From positions 1-64,000 of the forward strand of contig NZ_FOTF01000005.1 of assembly GCF_900114485.1 (NCBI RefSeq): a stretch of DNA of 64,000 nt, read 5' to 3'. A model generated the notes under the pieces. The model saw only the letters and a list, made by a program, of their open reading frames with translations, ran no database searches and was not told where the DNA came from. The position numbers and the translations under genes are program-made. This DNA is from Loktanella salsilacus (GTDB taxonomy: Bacteria; Pseudomonadota; Alphaproteobacteria; Rhodobacterales; Rhodobacteraceae). Of this stretch, positions 43,684 through 52,519 are shown piece by piece. Every line of letters begins with the position of its first letter. Positions within the stretch are counted from its first letter, which is position 1.

Positions 43684-43742
43684 CTGACTGGCCCTTCCCC
43701 GTTTGGATCAGCCAACCAGATAGCGCGGCACGCTGCGTTTTG

Positions 43743-44216
43743 CTAGCAGCTGCGCCCCAGCACCAGCACCCAGTTCGGACCTTGCGCGCCTTGGGTGATG
43801 GCGATGCCCATTTCCTTAACACGCGGGTGCAGCATATTCGCGCGGTGTCCGGCAGAGTTCATCCAGCCACCAATGATCTGCCCGGCGGTCGGAAAGCCCC
43901 AGGCCAGGTTCTCGGCGACGGTGCAATAGGCATACCCGGCAGAGCGGACGCGGGCCCCGACGTTCGATCCGTTGCTGCCCTTGTGGCCAAAGAACGCGTG
44001 GGTGGACATATCGCAGGCATGACCCGTGGCCGCGCGCCCCAGCGTGGGGTTATACGTCAGCGGTGCCAGCCCGTTTGCCTGCCGCTGCGCATTCACGCCA
44101 GCCGCAACCTCGTTGGCCATCTGATTAACGTTACCCGGCATGGCGCAGCTATTTGCGGCAGCGGCGCCTTGTGCGGTGACCATAAGAAAGACGGCTGCAA
44201 GGATGGACCGGAGCAT
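43743..44216 (-). CDS. Secreted CAP-domain (SCP/PR1-like) protein
   Basis: 157 residues. A signal peptide (LRSILAAVFLMVTAQGAAAA) precedes a CAP domain with VNAQRQANGLAPLTYNPTL, the first His in TGHACDM, HAFFGHKG, the Glu of TVAENLAWG and the second His in GWMNSAGHRANML. These His/Glu residues form the CAP cavity, which may bind divalent metal. Bacterial function is poorly known. The ATG at 44216 was chosen because the signal peptide starts there; GAGG precedes it. Confidence 0.87.
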   Translation of the reverse strand: MLRSILAAVFLMVTAQGAAAANSCAMPGNVNQMANEVAAGVNAQRQANGLAPLTYNPTLGRAATGHACDMSTHAFFGHKGSNGSNVGARVRSAGYAYCTVAENLAWGFPTAGQIIGGWMNSAGHRANMLHPRVKEMGIAITQGAQGPNWVLVLGRSC

Positions 44217-44286
44217 AAAATACCTCTGCGAGAAAGTGGGTGCAGGGGTAGATATGCACGGGGAATATGGCAACCTTAGGCCCAGA

Positions 44287-45093
44287 TCACGGCGCGGAGC
44301 CGCCTATTGTACGCAATTTTTCGCCAATTGTGGTCAAGGCGAACAAGATAACGGCCATAACGACAATGGATGGCCCGGCGGGCGTGTCCATCTGCAATGA
44401 CATGGTCAACCCGCCCACGGCGGCCAATATCCCGATCACCGCAGCGCGCAGCGCCATCCCTTCGGGTGATGTCGCAAGCCGGCGCGCGCCAGCGGCGGGG
44501 ATGACCAGCAGCGCCGTAATCAATAGCGCGCCGACGACCTTGATCGCGACCGCGACGATGCCAGCCAGCAGCAAGGTCAGGATCAAATTCTCGCGTTGCG
44601 GATTGACGCCAGACGCGGTGGCAAGGTCGGGGCTTAACGTTGCCAGCAGCAGCGCGGACCAGTGGAACCACAAAACCCCCAGCACTACCGCCGCGCCGCC
44701 CCAAATCACCGCGATATCCATGCGGGACACGGTCAGCACGTCGCCGAACAAATACGCCTCTAGATTGATGCGCGCGCCGGGGATCAAGGTGACGGCCACA
44801 AGGCCCGTCGCCAACGCGCCGTGCGCGATGACGCCAAGGATCGTGTCTGTGCCCTGCGCCCGGTCCGACAGGCGGTGGATCAGTACGGCCACGACCAAGG
44901 CCACCGCCGCCACGCCCGCAAAGATCGAGATATTCAGCGCCAAGGCAATCGCCACCCCAAGGATCGCCGCATGCGCTGTGGCGTCGCCGAAATAGGCCAT
45001 GCGCCGCCAGACCACAAAACAGCCCAAGACGGACGCGGCAAGGGCGGTGCCGATGGCGGCAAGGATCGCGCGGACCAGAAAATCGTCAAGCAT
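44287..45093 (-). CDS. znuB: Zinc ABC transporter permease ZnuB
   Basis: A 268-residue ABC-3 family permease with about eight or nine membrane helices. CFVVWRRMAYFGDATAHAAILG is the family cytoplasmic-loop signature, and GALLITALLVIPAAGARRL lies near the end. It starts at 45093, inside the znuC end (8-bp overlap). A longer in-frame stretch upstream is the shadow of the His-rich ZnuC tail read in another frame. Confidence 0.93.
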   Translation of the reverse strand: MLDDFLVRAILAAIGTALAASVLGCFVVWRRMAYFGDATAHAAILGVAIALALNISIFAGVAAVALVVAVLIHRLSDRAQGTDTILGVIAHGALATGLVAVTLIPGARINLEAYLFGDVLTVSRMDIAVIWGGAAVVLGVLWFHWSALLLATLSPDLATASGVNPQRENLILTLLLAGIVAVAIKVVGALLITALLVIPAAGARRLATSPEGMALRAAVIGILAAVGGLTMSLQMDTPAGPSIVVMAVILFALTTIGEKLRTIGGSAP

Positions 45094-45871
45094 GATCGTG
45101 TGCCTTGCTGTGGGGCCCATCGTTGTGGCTGTGCCCATGGTCGTGATGATGATCGTGCCCGTGGTCATGCCCGTGATCGTGGTCATGGCGATACAGCGCC
45201 AGCGCGCCGCCCGTGCCCGTGCCAAACAATTCGCGGTATGCGGGCGCGGCAGAGACGACCTCTGGCGTACCTTCGCAGCAGATATGCCCGTTCAGACAGA
45301 TCACCCGGTCGGACGCGGACATGACGACATGCAGCTCGTGGCTGACCATCAGGACCGCGCAGTTCAGGTTCTGACGCACCCCTTCGATCAGGCGATAAAA
45401 ACTGGCAGAGCCGGGCTGATCCAGCCCCTGCGTCGCCTCGTCCAAGATCAGCAGTTGCGGGCGCGACAACAAGGCGCGGGCCAGCAGAACGCGCTGAAAT
45501 TGCCCGCCCGACAGATCGGCCATCTGGCGCTTTGCCACCTCTGGCACGCCGGTCTTGTCTAGCGCTTTCGCGGCGACCGCGTCGCTGACCCGGTGTGGCA
45601 AATCCAGAAACCGCCGCGCTGTCAGTGGTAAGGTTGCATCAATCGCCAGTTTTTGCGGCACATAGCCCAGCCGCAGTCCCGGCGTGCGGGTGACGGTTCC
45701 GCGATCCGGCGTCAGCGCGCCAATCAGCACGCGCAGCAGGGTGGATTTGCCAGAGCCATTGGGGCCAACGATGGTCACGATCTCTCCGGCTTTGATATCA
45801 AGGCCGACGTTTTGCAGGATCCTATTGCCATTGCGCGTAACGCCAATCCCGCGCGCGGACAGCAGGCTCAT
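45086..45871 (-). CDS. znuC: Zinc ABC transporter ATPase ZnuC with His-rich tail
   Basis: A 261-residue ABC ATPase. Walker A is GPNGSGKST, signature LSGGQFQR, Walker B LLILDEATQGLD and switch His VSHELH. The last about 33 residues are a His/Asp/Gly run (about 14 His, e.g. HDHGHDHGHDHHHDHGHSH), a probable zinc-sensing or zinc-buffering tail. The ATG at 45871 overlaps the zur stop (ATGA). It is co-transcribed with zur and znuB under the Zur operator. Confidence 0.93.
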   Translation of the reverse strand: MSLLSARGIGVTRNGNRILQNVGLDIKAGEIVTIVGPNGSGKSTLLRVLIGALTPDRGTVTRTPGLRLGYVPQKLAIDATLPLTARRFLDLPHRVSDAVAAKALDKTGVPEVAKRQMADLSGGQFQRVLLARALLSRPQLLILDEATQGLDQPGSASFYRLIEGVRQNLNCAVLMVSHELHVVMSASDRVICLNGHICCEGTPEVVSAAPAYRELFGTGTGGALALYRHDHDHGHDHGHDHHHDHGHSHNDGPHSKAHDHA

Positions 45872-46335
45872 GGTTGCACCTGACAGGCGGGGCATAGGCC
45901 CTGCGCCTCTATCACCGTCTGTTCGATCGCAAAGCCAGCCTGCGATGCCGCCTGCCCCAGAGGCGCTGTGGCGCGGGTTTCGGCGACCTTGTGGCAGCCG
46001 CGGCAGATCAGGAAGGCGGGCGCATGATCCGCGCCGGGGTGGGCGCAGGCGATAAAGGCGTTCAGCCCCTCGATGCGGTGGGCAAAGCCGTTATCCACTA
46101 AAAAGCCCAGCGCACGGTAGGCAACGGGCGGTTTAGACCCCAACCCTTCCGCATCCAGCCGTGCCAGCACATCATACGCCCCAAGCGCCGCGTGACTTTC
46201 CAACAGGATTTCCAGCACCCGGCGACGTACCGGCGTCAGGCGCAAGTCCGCCGCCGCGCAATGCTGCTCTGCGCTGCTGATTGCGTCCGAAACGCAGGCG
46301 CTATGGTCATGGCGGTCGAATCCGGTGGCGGTCAT
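45868..46335 (-). CDS. zur: Fur-family zinc regulator Zur
   Basis: A 155-residue Fur-family repressor. The winged helix covers about 20-90 (RLTPVRRRVLEILLESHAALGAYDVL, KPPVAYRALGFLVDNG), and the dimer domain has two CxxC-type structural zinc pairs, CRGC and CPAC. The N-terminal HDHSAC may add a ligand. It is the first gene of zur-znuC-znuB and divergent from znuA across a palindromic operator, so autoregulation is likely. Confidence 0.93.
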   Translation of the reverse strand: MTATGFDRHDHSACVSDAISSAEQHCAAADLRLTPVRRRVLEILLESHAALGAYDVLARLDAEGLGSKPPVAYRALGFLVDNGFAHRIEGLNAFIACAHPGADHAPAFLICRGCHKVAETRATAPLGQAASQAGFAIEQTVIEAQGLCPACQVQP

Positions 46336-46347
46336 GGCGTGCCTTGT

Positions 46348-46361
46348 TATGTTATAACATA
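46348..46361. promoter_or_regulatory. Zur operator between zur and znuA
   Basis: TATGTTATAACATA is a perfect 14-bp palindrome, close to the proteobacterial Zur consensus (GTTATNNTATAAC type). It lies 12 bp before the zur start and 42 bp before the znuA start, so one site can repress both directions when zinc is abundant. Confidence 0.88.
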
Positions 46362-46403
46362 CGCTCTATAGCCCCGCTCAATTCTAACTGCAAGAGGCCC
46401 CCT

Positions 46404-47297
46404 ATGATTCGCACCCTCGCCGCCGCGCTGGTCTTGACCACGACGCAAGCCTTGGCCGACGCACCGCTGGTCGTCACTGATATCGCACCGGTGCACAGCC
46501 TTGTCGCGCAGATCATGGAGGGCGTCAGCACGCCCGATCTGATCGTGCCGCCCGGCGCTGACGCGCATCATCTGGCGCTGCGCCCCTCCGACGCGCGCAA
46601 GCTGTCGCAGGCGCAGATCGTGATCTGGGTTGGCCCGGCGCTGACGCCGTGGCTGTCGGACCCGCTGGAAACACTGGCCCCCGCAGCGGCGACGCTGACC
46701 TTAATGGACATGCCGGGCTGGGCGCATCGCGATCTGATCGGCGGGCATGACCACGGCGCAGATGCCGGCGATACCGACCACGCCATCGATCCCCACGCTT
46801 GGCTGGATCCAGAGATCGCAATGATCTGGGTCCGCGCAATCCGCAACACGCTGGTCACGACAGACCCGGAAAACGCGAACACCTATACGGCGAACGCTGG
46901 CAACGCGCTGGCAGACCTGATGTCACTGCATGACCGCATCAGCGCCGATTTGGCCGATGTGCCGTCCGGCACATGGATCGCGCCGCATGCGGCCTTTGGC
47001 TATTTTACGGACCGTTACGGCGTGCCCGCAGCCGAGGCGATTTCCGACAGCGATGCAGAGACCCCCGGCCCCGCCCATCTGGCAGAGCTGCGCGCATTGG
47101 TCGAAGCGGGCACCGTCACCTGCGTCATGTCCGAAACCAACGGGCCGACGGACTATGCGGATTTGCTGACCGATGGCACCGATGCGCGCACCGGGATTAT
47201 TGACGACACCGGCATGGCGCTTGATCCCGGTCCCGCATTGTATGGTGATCTGCTGACCGGGATCGCGGCGCAGCTTAAGGCCTGCATCGTGCCCTAA
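46404..47297 (+). CDS. znuA: Zinc-binding periplasmic protein ZnuA
   Basis: A 297-residue cluster A-I solute-binding protein with a signal peptide (cleaved near ALADA). Ligand histidines are found in DIAPVHSL, PGADAHHLALRPSDA, a charged His/Asp loop HRDLIGGHDHGADAGDTDHAIDPHAWLDP, and APHAAFGYF. It delivers zinc to ZnuBC. AAGAGG precedes the ATG at 46404. It converges on the ycjF-like gene with a 4-bp overlap. Confidence 0.94.
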   Translation: MIRTLAAALVLTTTQALADAPLVVTDIAPVHSLVAQIMEGVSTPDLIVPPGADAHHLALRPSDARKLSQAQIVIWVGPALTPWLSDPLETLAPAAATLTLMDMPGWAHRDLIGGHDHGADAGDTDHAIDPHAWLDPEIAMIWVRAIRNTLVTTDPENANTYTANAGNALADLMSLHDRISADLADVPSGTWIAPHAAFGYFTDRYGVPAAEAISDSDAETPGPAHLAELRALVEAGTVTCVMSETNGPTDYADLLTDGTDARTGIIDDTGMALDPGPALYGDLLTGIAAQLKACIVP

Positions 47298-48274
47298 GCG
47301 CTTCCAAACAGCCCCGTCAGCGCCCGTTGCACTGTGCCAGTGACCGACGGGCGCTTGAGCGCTTGGAAAGGCAGCGGGCGGCACACCTCTATCGCGGCGA
47401 TGCCGACGCGGGCGGTCAGGGCACCGTTCACGACGCCTTCGCCAAAGCGGCGGGACACTTTGGACAAAAGCCCGCCGCCCGCGACGGAATGGATCAGATC
47501 GTCGCCCACGGCCACAGCGCCGGTTGCGACCAGATGCGTCAGCACAGTGCGGACCAGCCGCAAGCTGCCCAGCGTGCCAGAGCGTCCGCCATAAATCTCG
47601 GCGATGCGGCGGATCATTCGCAGGTTCGACGTCAACGCCGTGAACACATCCGCCAGCGCCAGCGGCACGACGGCCGTCACGACTGCGACTTGCCGTGCGG
47701 CGGCCTGCACCTCTGCCACGGCGCGCGCGTCAAGGGGTTCCAGCAGGCTGCGTTCCGCAAGATCAAGCAGCCCGTCAGCGTCCATGATTTCCGGCGCGCG
47801 TTCAGCCAATTGCTGGCGGCCCCATGTCGTATCGGGGCGGCCTGCATAAAGCTGGGTCAAATGGTCCACCACCTTGCGCGCCATCGGCAGGTCGGCCCCG
47901 GCGTGGGCTTTGGCAGCCTCGACTTGGACACGGTCGATGCGGCGCAGGCGGCTAAAGGCCGACAGTTCGCGCAGGGCAATCGCCAGCAGGACGCAGCAAA
48001 AGATGATCAGCAGCGCACTAAAGGCCATGCCAAGAAACGGGTTACTGGCGATCAACCCGGTGACGAAATTCCACGCCGCCAGCGACACCATAAACCCGAT
48101 GATGCTGATCAGCAGCGACCAGAACCATTTGCCCAGCGGCGACGACCTACGCGCGGCCAGTGCGGCGACCTTTTGCATTGCAGCCCCCTGCGGGGCGTCG
48201 TCCAAAATGATTGGCGCTGTGGCGGGCGTGATATCGGATGCCTCTTCGAGGTCGATCAGCACGGGGCGTTTCAC
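47294..48274 (-). CDS. YcjF-like membrane protein (DUF697/TIGR01620)
   Basis: A 326-residue protein with two close membrane helices (about 55-110: WFWSLLISIIGFMVSLAAWNF, AFSALLIIFCCVLLAIAL) and a C-terminal DUF697 region (AEIYGGRSGTLGSLRLVRTVLTHLVATGA). The start is a GTG at 48274 that overlaps the upstream stop (GTGA). In gammaproteobacteria ycjF and ycjX are also paired and belong to the phage-shock/heat-shock group. The biochemical role is unknown. Confidence 0.86.
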   Translation of the reverse strand: MKRPVLIDLEEASDITPATAPIILDDAPQGAAMQKVAALAARRSSPLGKWFWSLLISIIGFMVSLAAWNFVTGLIASNPFLGMAFSALLIIFCCVLLAIALRELSAFSRLRRIDRVQVEAAKAHAGADLPMARKVVDHLTQLYAGRPDTTWGRQQLAERAPEIMDADGLLDLAERSLLEPLDARAVAEVQAAARQVAVVTAVVPLALADVFTALTSNLRMIRRIAEIYGGRSGTLGSLRLVRTVLTHLVATGAVAVGDDLIHSVAGGGLLSKVSRRFGEGVVNGALTARVGIAAIEVCRPLPFQALKRPSVTGTVQRALTGLFGSA

Positions 48275-49695
48275 AACAGGTCTCCGATCAGGAATTCCGC
48301 GGCCTTATCCAGCCGGATATGCGGCGGGCCTTCGCCGGGGCGCAGGGTCAGCGGCGCAGGGGCAAAGCGCATGATTTTATAATCACCGCTGCCCCAATCG
48401 GCAGCGCCTGCCCGCGCGGGGGCTAGCAGATGCTGCGGATCGGTGGGCAAAGCGCCGGGATAAAACGCGGCCTGTTTGCCGGTATCAAGCAACCGCCCGC
48501 GCACAACATCCAGCGGCCCGTCGCGGTGATCGACAGTTTCTTCAACCGTGGTGCGTAGGGCGGCGATGGACATCGCTTGGGTCTGCGCGCCTGCGAAATC
48601 GGCGCGGTCTTTCGCCTCGCGCAGCAAGGCCTGCGTGATCGCGGTCAGCTGCGGATGCTGGGTGTGGTGCAAATGGTCAGCCTTGGTCGCGGCAAAAAGG
48701 ATCTTTTCCACCCGCCGGCCAGAGAAGATGCGGCTGATAAAATTGTTGCGTCCGGGGTTAAACGCGCCAAGGATTTCCGCCATCGCCGTGCGCAGATCGT
48801 CCAGCGCACGCGGGCCATTATGGATCGCGCCCAGCACATCGACCAGCACGACCTGTCTATCAATGCGTGCAAAATGATCGCGAAAGAACGGCTGTACGAC
48901 GTTTTTCTTGTAGGATTCGAACCTGCGCGCCAATTCTCGCCCCAAAGTGCCACGCGCGAAATCGGTGCCCGGTAGCGGGGCAAAGGTCAGCACCGGGCTG
49001 CCTGCCAGATCGCCGGGCAACAGGAACCGGCCCGGCGTGCAGTCGGAATATCCCGCCGCGCGCGACGCGTTCAGGTGCGCGGTATAGGCCTGCGCCAGCG
49101 CCTTGGCGGCGGGCTCTTCCAGCGGCCCCGCCGCGTCCGTTTGCGCGACCAGCGCCAGATAGTCATCCCCAAGCGGCCGCCCGGCGCAGCGGGCCAGCGC
49201 GCCCTTGGACCAATCTGCATAGCTTTGATCCAGCAGGCCAAGGTCCAGCAACCATTCGCCGGGGTAATCGACGATATCCAGATGCACGGTCCGCACGCCC
49301 TGCAGGCCCGCCATAAACCCGGTTGGCTGCACCTTAAACGACAACCGCAGTTCCGAGATTTGGCGCGTGCCGTCGGGCCATTTTGGATCGGTGGCGGTCA
49401 GTTGCGACAGGTAAGTCTCATAATCAAAGCGCGGCAGCGTGTCGTCGGGCTGCGGCTGCAAATACGCCATCTGGATCGCACCGCTGGCAGCAGCGCGCAG
49501 TTGCGGCATGCGGCCCCGGTCCATCAGGTTCGCCACGAGCGAGGTGATAAAAACAGTCTTGCCCGCGCGCGATAGCCCCGTCACGCCAAGGCGGATCACC
49601 GGATCACTGAACGGCGCAGTAATTGGCCGGGTGACCGCCCCCGCTGCATTGCCCACGCCCCGCATGATGCCTTCGGTAATGTCAAACAGGCCCAC
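48271..49695 (-). CDS. YcjX-like P-loop NTPase (DUF463)
   Basis: A 474-residue predicted nucleoside triphosphatase. The P-loop is GLSRAGKTVF at about residue 40, with LDIVDYPGEWLLDL as a switch/Walker B segment and FAATKADHLHH as a probable base-recognition motif. The gene starts with GTG at 49695 after AGAAGGGG. It is translationally coupled to the YcjF-like gene, as in other proteobacteria. Confidence 0.87.
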   Translation of the reverse strand: MGLFDITEGIMRGVGNAAGAVTRPITAPFSDPVIRLGVTGLSRAGKTVFITSLVANLMDRGRMPQLRAAASGAIQMAYLQPQPDDTLPRFDYETYLSQLTATDPKWPDGTRQISELRLSFKVQPTGFMAGLQGVRTVHLDIVDYPGEWLLDLGLLDQSYADWSKGALARCAGRPLGDDYLALVAQTDAAGPLEEPAAKALAQAYTAHLNASRAAGYSDCTPGRFLLPGDLAGSPVLTFAPLPGTDFARGTLGRELARRFESYKKNVVQPFFRDHFARIDRQVVLVDVLGAIHNGPRALDDLRTAMAEILGAFNPGRNNFISRIFSGRRVEKILFAATKADHLHHTQHPQLTAITQALLREAKDRADFAGAQTQAMSIAALRTTVEETVDHRDGPLDVVRGRLLDTGKQAAFYPGALPTDPQHLLAPARAGAADWGSGDYKIMRFAPAPLTLRPGEGPPHIRLDKAAEFLIGDLL

Positions 49696-49792
49696 GCGCT
49701 GCCCCTTCTGCCTTGGTTGATCGACAGATAGGGCCCAAAGCTTGCCTTGGGTAGGGATTGATTTTGTGCAAAGCGCGGCCTAAGTCCGCGCC

Positions 49793-50560
49793 ATGCCACG
49801 CTATGCCATGAAAATCGAATATGACGGCACCCCGTTTTCCGGCTGGCAACGGCAGGTAGACCGCCCGTCCGTGCAGGGCGCGATCGAGTCCGCCTTGGCC
49901 AAAATTCAGCCCGGGCCCCATACCATCGGCGCCGCGGGGCGCACGGATGCGGGCGTGCATGCGGTGGGGCAAGTGGCCCATTGCGACCTGACGCGCGACT
50001 GGGACCCGTTCCGTTTGTCAGAGGCGGTGAATTATCACCTAAAGCCTTTGCCCGTCGCCATCACGGATTGCGCGCGGGTCGATGACGACTGGCACGCCCG
50101 CTTTACGGCGACAGAGCGGCGCTATTTATTTCGCCTTGCGGCCCGCCGCGCACCACTGGCGCTGGATGCCGGGCGGATGTGGCAGGTCAAGCTGCCGCTG
50201 GACGCAGCCGCCATGCAGGAAGGCGCGGATCATCTGCTGGGCCTGCATGATTTCACCACCTTCCGCGCCGCGATGTGCCAGGCGGACAGCCCGCTGCGTA
50301 CGCTGGACGAGCTGCGGGTCGAAGAAGTTCCGGCCCACACGGGCCAGATGTTCCACATCCACGTCCGCGCCCGGTCATTCCTGCACAATCAGGTCCGCAG
50401 CTTTGTCGGCACGCTTGAACGCGTTGGCAGCGGGCATTGGCAACCTGAACAGGTAAAAACTGCACTAGAGGCCCGCGATCGCACCGCGTGCGGGCCGGTT
50501 TGCCCGCCGCAGGGCCTGTACCTTGCGGCTGTGACCTATCCCGATGATCCTTTTGTTTAA
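49793..50560 (+). CDS. truA: tRNA pseudouridine(38-40) synthase TruA
   Basis: A 255-residue pseudouridine synthase acting on the tRNA anticodon stem-loop. The catalytic Asp52 lies in GRTDAGVHA. Also visible are [16 protein letters not shown] at the N-terminus, RRYLFRL, and [15 protein letters not shown] near the end. The gene is divergent from the ycjX-like gene with a 97-bp gap, and its length is normal. Confidence 0.96.
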   Translation: MPRYAMKIEYDGTPFSGWQRQVDRPSVQGAIESALAKIQPGPHTIGAAGRTDAGVHAVGQVAHCDLTRDWDPFRLSEAVNYHLKPLPVAITDCARVDDDWHARFTATERRYLFRLAARRAPLALDAGRMWQVKLPLDAAAMQEGADHLLGLHDFTTFRAAMCQADSPLRTLDELRVEEVPAHTGQMFHIHVRARSFLHNQVRSFVGTLERVGSGHWQPEQVKTALEARDRTACGPVCPPQGLYLAAVTYPDDPFV

Positions 50561-50719
50561 GCGTTAAACCGCCCAAGCGCTGCTGCCTGTATCAATCTGT
50601 TGCCGCTGCGTTAACAAAGTCGCGCAAAACCTGCGCCAGATAGAGCTTCAGACCACAGGTTTATTTGCGTTTGTTTCGTGATACGCTACAACAACCCCAA
50701 CGACGACAGGGGATGCAGT

Positions 50720-52519
50720 GTGACGTTTAAACAGATCAGTTGGACTGCTGTCCTTTTTTTAACGACTGCCACAGCCGCCACCCCGCAAGACGTATCTTTG
50801 AACGCGCCCGGCGCGGATGATAGCCTGCTGACCTTGCTAAAAGATGCGTCGCTGTCGCGCAGTGTTAGCGACGAAGAAGACCCCCAGCCGCAGGATTATG
50901 TCGCCGCCGCCCGCGCAGATTATCGCCGCTTGCTGACCGCGCTTTATGCGGCCGGATATTACAGCGGCACCATCTCGATCAAAGTGAACGGGACCGAGGC
51001 TGCGAACCTTGCGCCGCTAGCCGCGCCAGAACAGATCGACACCATCGACATCGCGGTCGATCCCGGCCCGCTTTTCACCTTTGGTGTCGCATCCGTCGCG
51101 CCGCTGGCCCCCGGCACCGAACTGCCCGAAGGCTTTGCCACGGGCGAGGATGCAAAGGCCGATGTGATCCGCCAAGCCAGCAGCAACGCCCGCACCGCAT
51201 GGCGCAATCAAGGTTACGCCAAGGTCGAAGCGGCTGGTCAGCAGATCGTCGCGCGGCATAACGACAACGAACTAGACGCCAGCGTCACCATCGCGCCGGG
51301 GCCAAAGCTGACCTTTGGCGCGCTAACCGTCACCGGCAACGACAAGGTGCGCACAAGCGCCATCACCCGCATCGCAGGTCTGCCCACGGGCGAAGTTTAC
51401 GACCCAGAAGAGCTGACAGAATCCGCGCGCCGCCTGCGCGAAACGGGGGCCTTCGATAGTGTTGCCTTGACCGAAGCCGACGATATCGGCCCCAACGACA
51501 CCCTGCCGATCACGGTGGCCATCGCTGAAAGCAAGCCGCGCCGCATTGGCGTCGGTCTGGAATATTCCACTGTCGAAGGCATCCGCACATCCGCCTATTG
51601 GATGCACCGCAACTTCTTTGGCGGCGCGGAAAATCTGCGCTTTGACGCAGAGGTCGCAGGCATCGGCGGCGGGACGGGCGGCATCGACTATAGCCTGTCC
51701 ACTGCGCTAAAAATCCCCGCCATCTATGGCCCGGACACCGACCTGACCGCCACGGCCGAAATCAGCCGCGAGGACGAGCCTGATTACCTGATCGACAGCG
51801 CCAGCACCGAAGTCTTGGTCAGCCGTCTGATCACCAAAGATCTGGAAATCGAAGGCGGTTTCGGCCTGCTGACCGCGAAAGAGGTCACAGATCTGGGCAC
51901 GCGCAACTATACGCTGCTGACCGCGCCGCTGTCCGTCACCTATGACAAGCGCGACAGCGAAACGAACGCCAAGAACGGCTATTACATCAAGGCCACAGGT
52001 ACGCCGTTCCTGTCCGTCGCAGGCGGGTCCAGCGGCGCGCGGGGCTATCTGGACGGGCGCGGCTATTACAGCTTTGGCACCGACGATCGCTTTACCATCG
52101 CGGCGCGCGGCCAAGTCGGCACGCTGATCGGGACGGACGAAGCCGACGCGCCTGCCGACTATCTATTTTACTCTGGCGGCAGCGGCACGGTGCGCGGCGA
52201 GGGGTATAAATCCTTAGGCCTTGACCAGACCGTCGACGGCGAAACCGTCACCACGGGCGGCACGTCCTTTGCGGGTGCCCAGCTAGAGGCGCGGGTCGGG
52301 ATCACCGATGCGATCAGTGTCGTGGGCTTTTACGATTACGGCTATGTGGGGGGCAGCGCGACGCCGCTGACCGACGGCGCGGACCAGTCCGGCGTCGGGC
52401 TTGGCGTGCGCTATGATACGGGCATCGGCCCCATCCGGCTGGACGTGGGCACCCCCGCCAGCGGTGACGATCAGTTTAAATCAGTCGAAGTTTACATTGG
52501 TATCGGACAAGCATTTTGA
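50720..52519 (+). CDS. tamA: TamA-like outer membrane assembly protein (Omp85 family)
   Basis: About 599 residues. A signal peptide (FKQISWTAVLFLTTATAATPQ) leads to about three POTRA domains (to about residue 260; RRIGVGLEYSTVEG marks the transition). A 16-strand Omp85 barrel follows with the lid-lock motif VRGEGYKS and a terminal aromatic, YIGIGQAF. With TamB it inserts outer membrane proteins. Start: GTG at 50720 gives the best signal peptide and has AGGGGA upstream; a GTG at 50678 would add 14 residues. The stop overlaps tamB (TTGA). Confidence 0.92.
   Translation: MTFKQISWTAVLFLTTATAATPQDVSLNAPGADDSLLTLLKDASLSRSVSDEEDPQPQDYVAAARADYRRLLTALYAAGYYSGTISIKVNGTEAANLAPLAAPEQIDTIDIAVDPGPLFTFGVASVAPLAPGTELPEGFATGEDAKADVIRQASSNARTAWRNQGYAKVEAAGQQIVARHNDNELDASVTIAPGPKLTFGALTVTGNDKVRTSAITRIAGLPTGEVYDPEELTESARRLRETGAFDSVALTEADDIGPNDTLPITVAIAESKPRRIGVGLEYSTVEGIRTSAYWMHRNFFGGAENLRFDAEVAGIGGGTGGIDYSLSTALKIPAIYGPDTDLTATAEISREDEPDYLIDSASTEVLVSRLITKDLEIEGGFGLLTAKEVTDLGTRNYTLLTAPLSVTYDKRDSETNAKNGYYIKATGTPFLSVAGGSSGARGYLDGRGYYSFGTDDRFTIAARGQVGTLIGTDEADAPADYLFYSGGSGTVRGEGYKSLGLDQTVDGETVTTGGTSFAGAQLEARVGITDAISVVGFYDYGYVGGSATPLTDGADQSGVGLGVRYDTGIGPIRLDVGTPASGDDQFKSVEVYIGIGQAF

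Noticed and set aside
45094-45225. N-terminal extension of ZnuB with many Thr and Ile.
   Set aside because: It is the His-rich ZnuC tail read in another frame.
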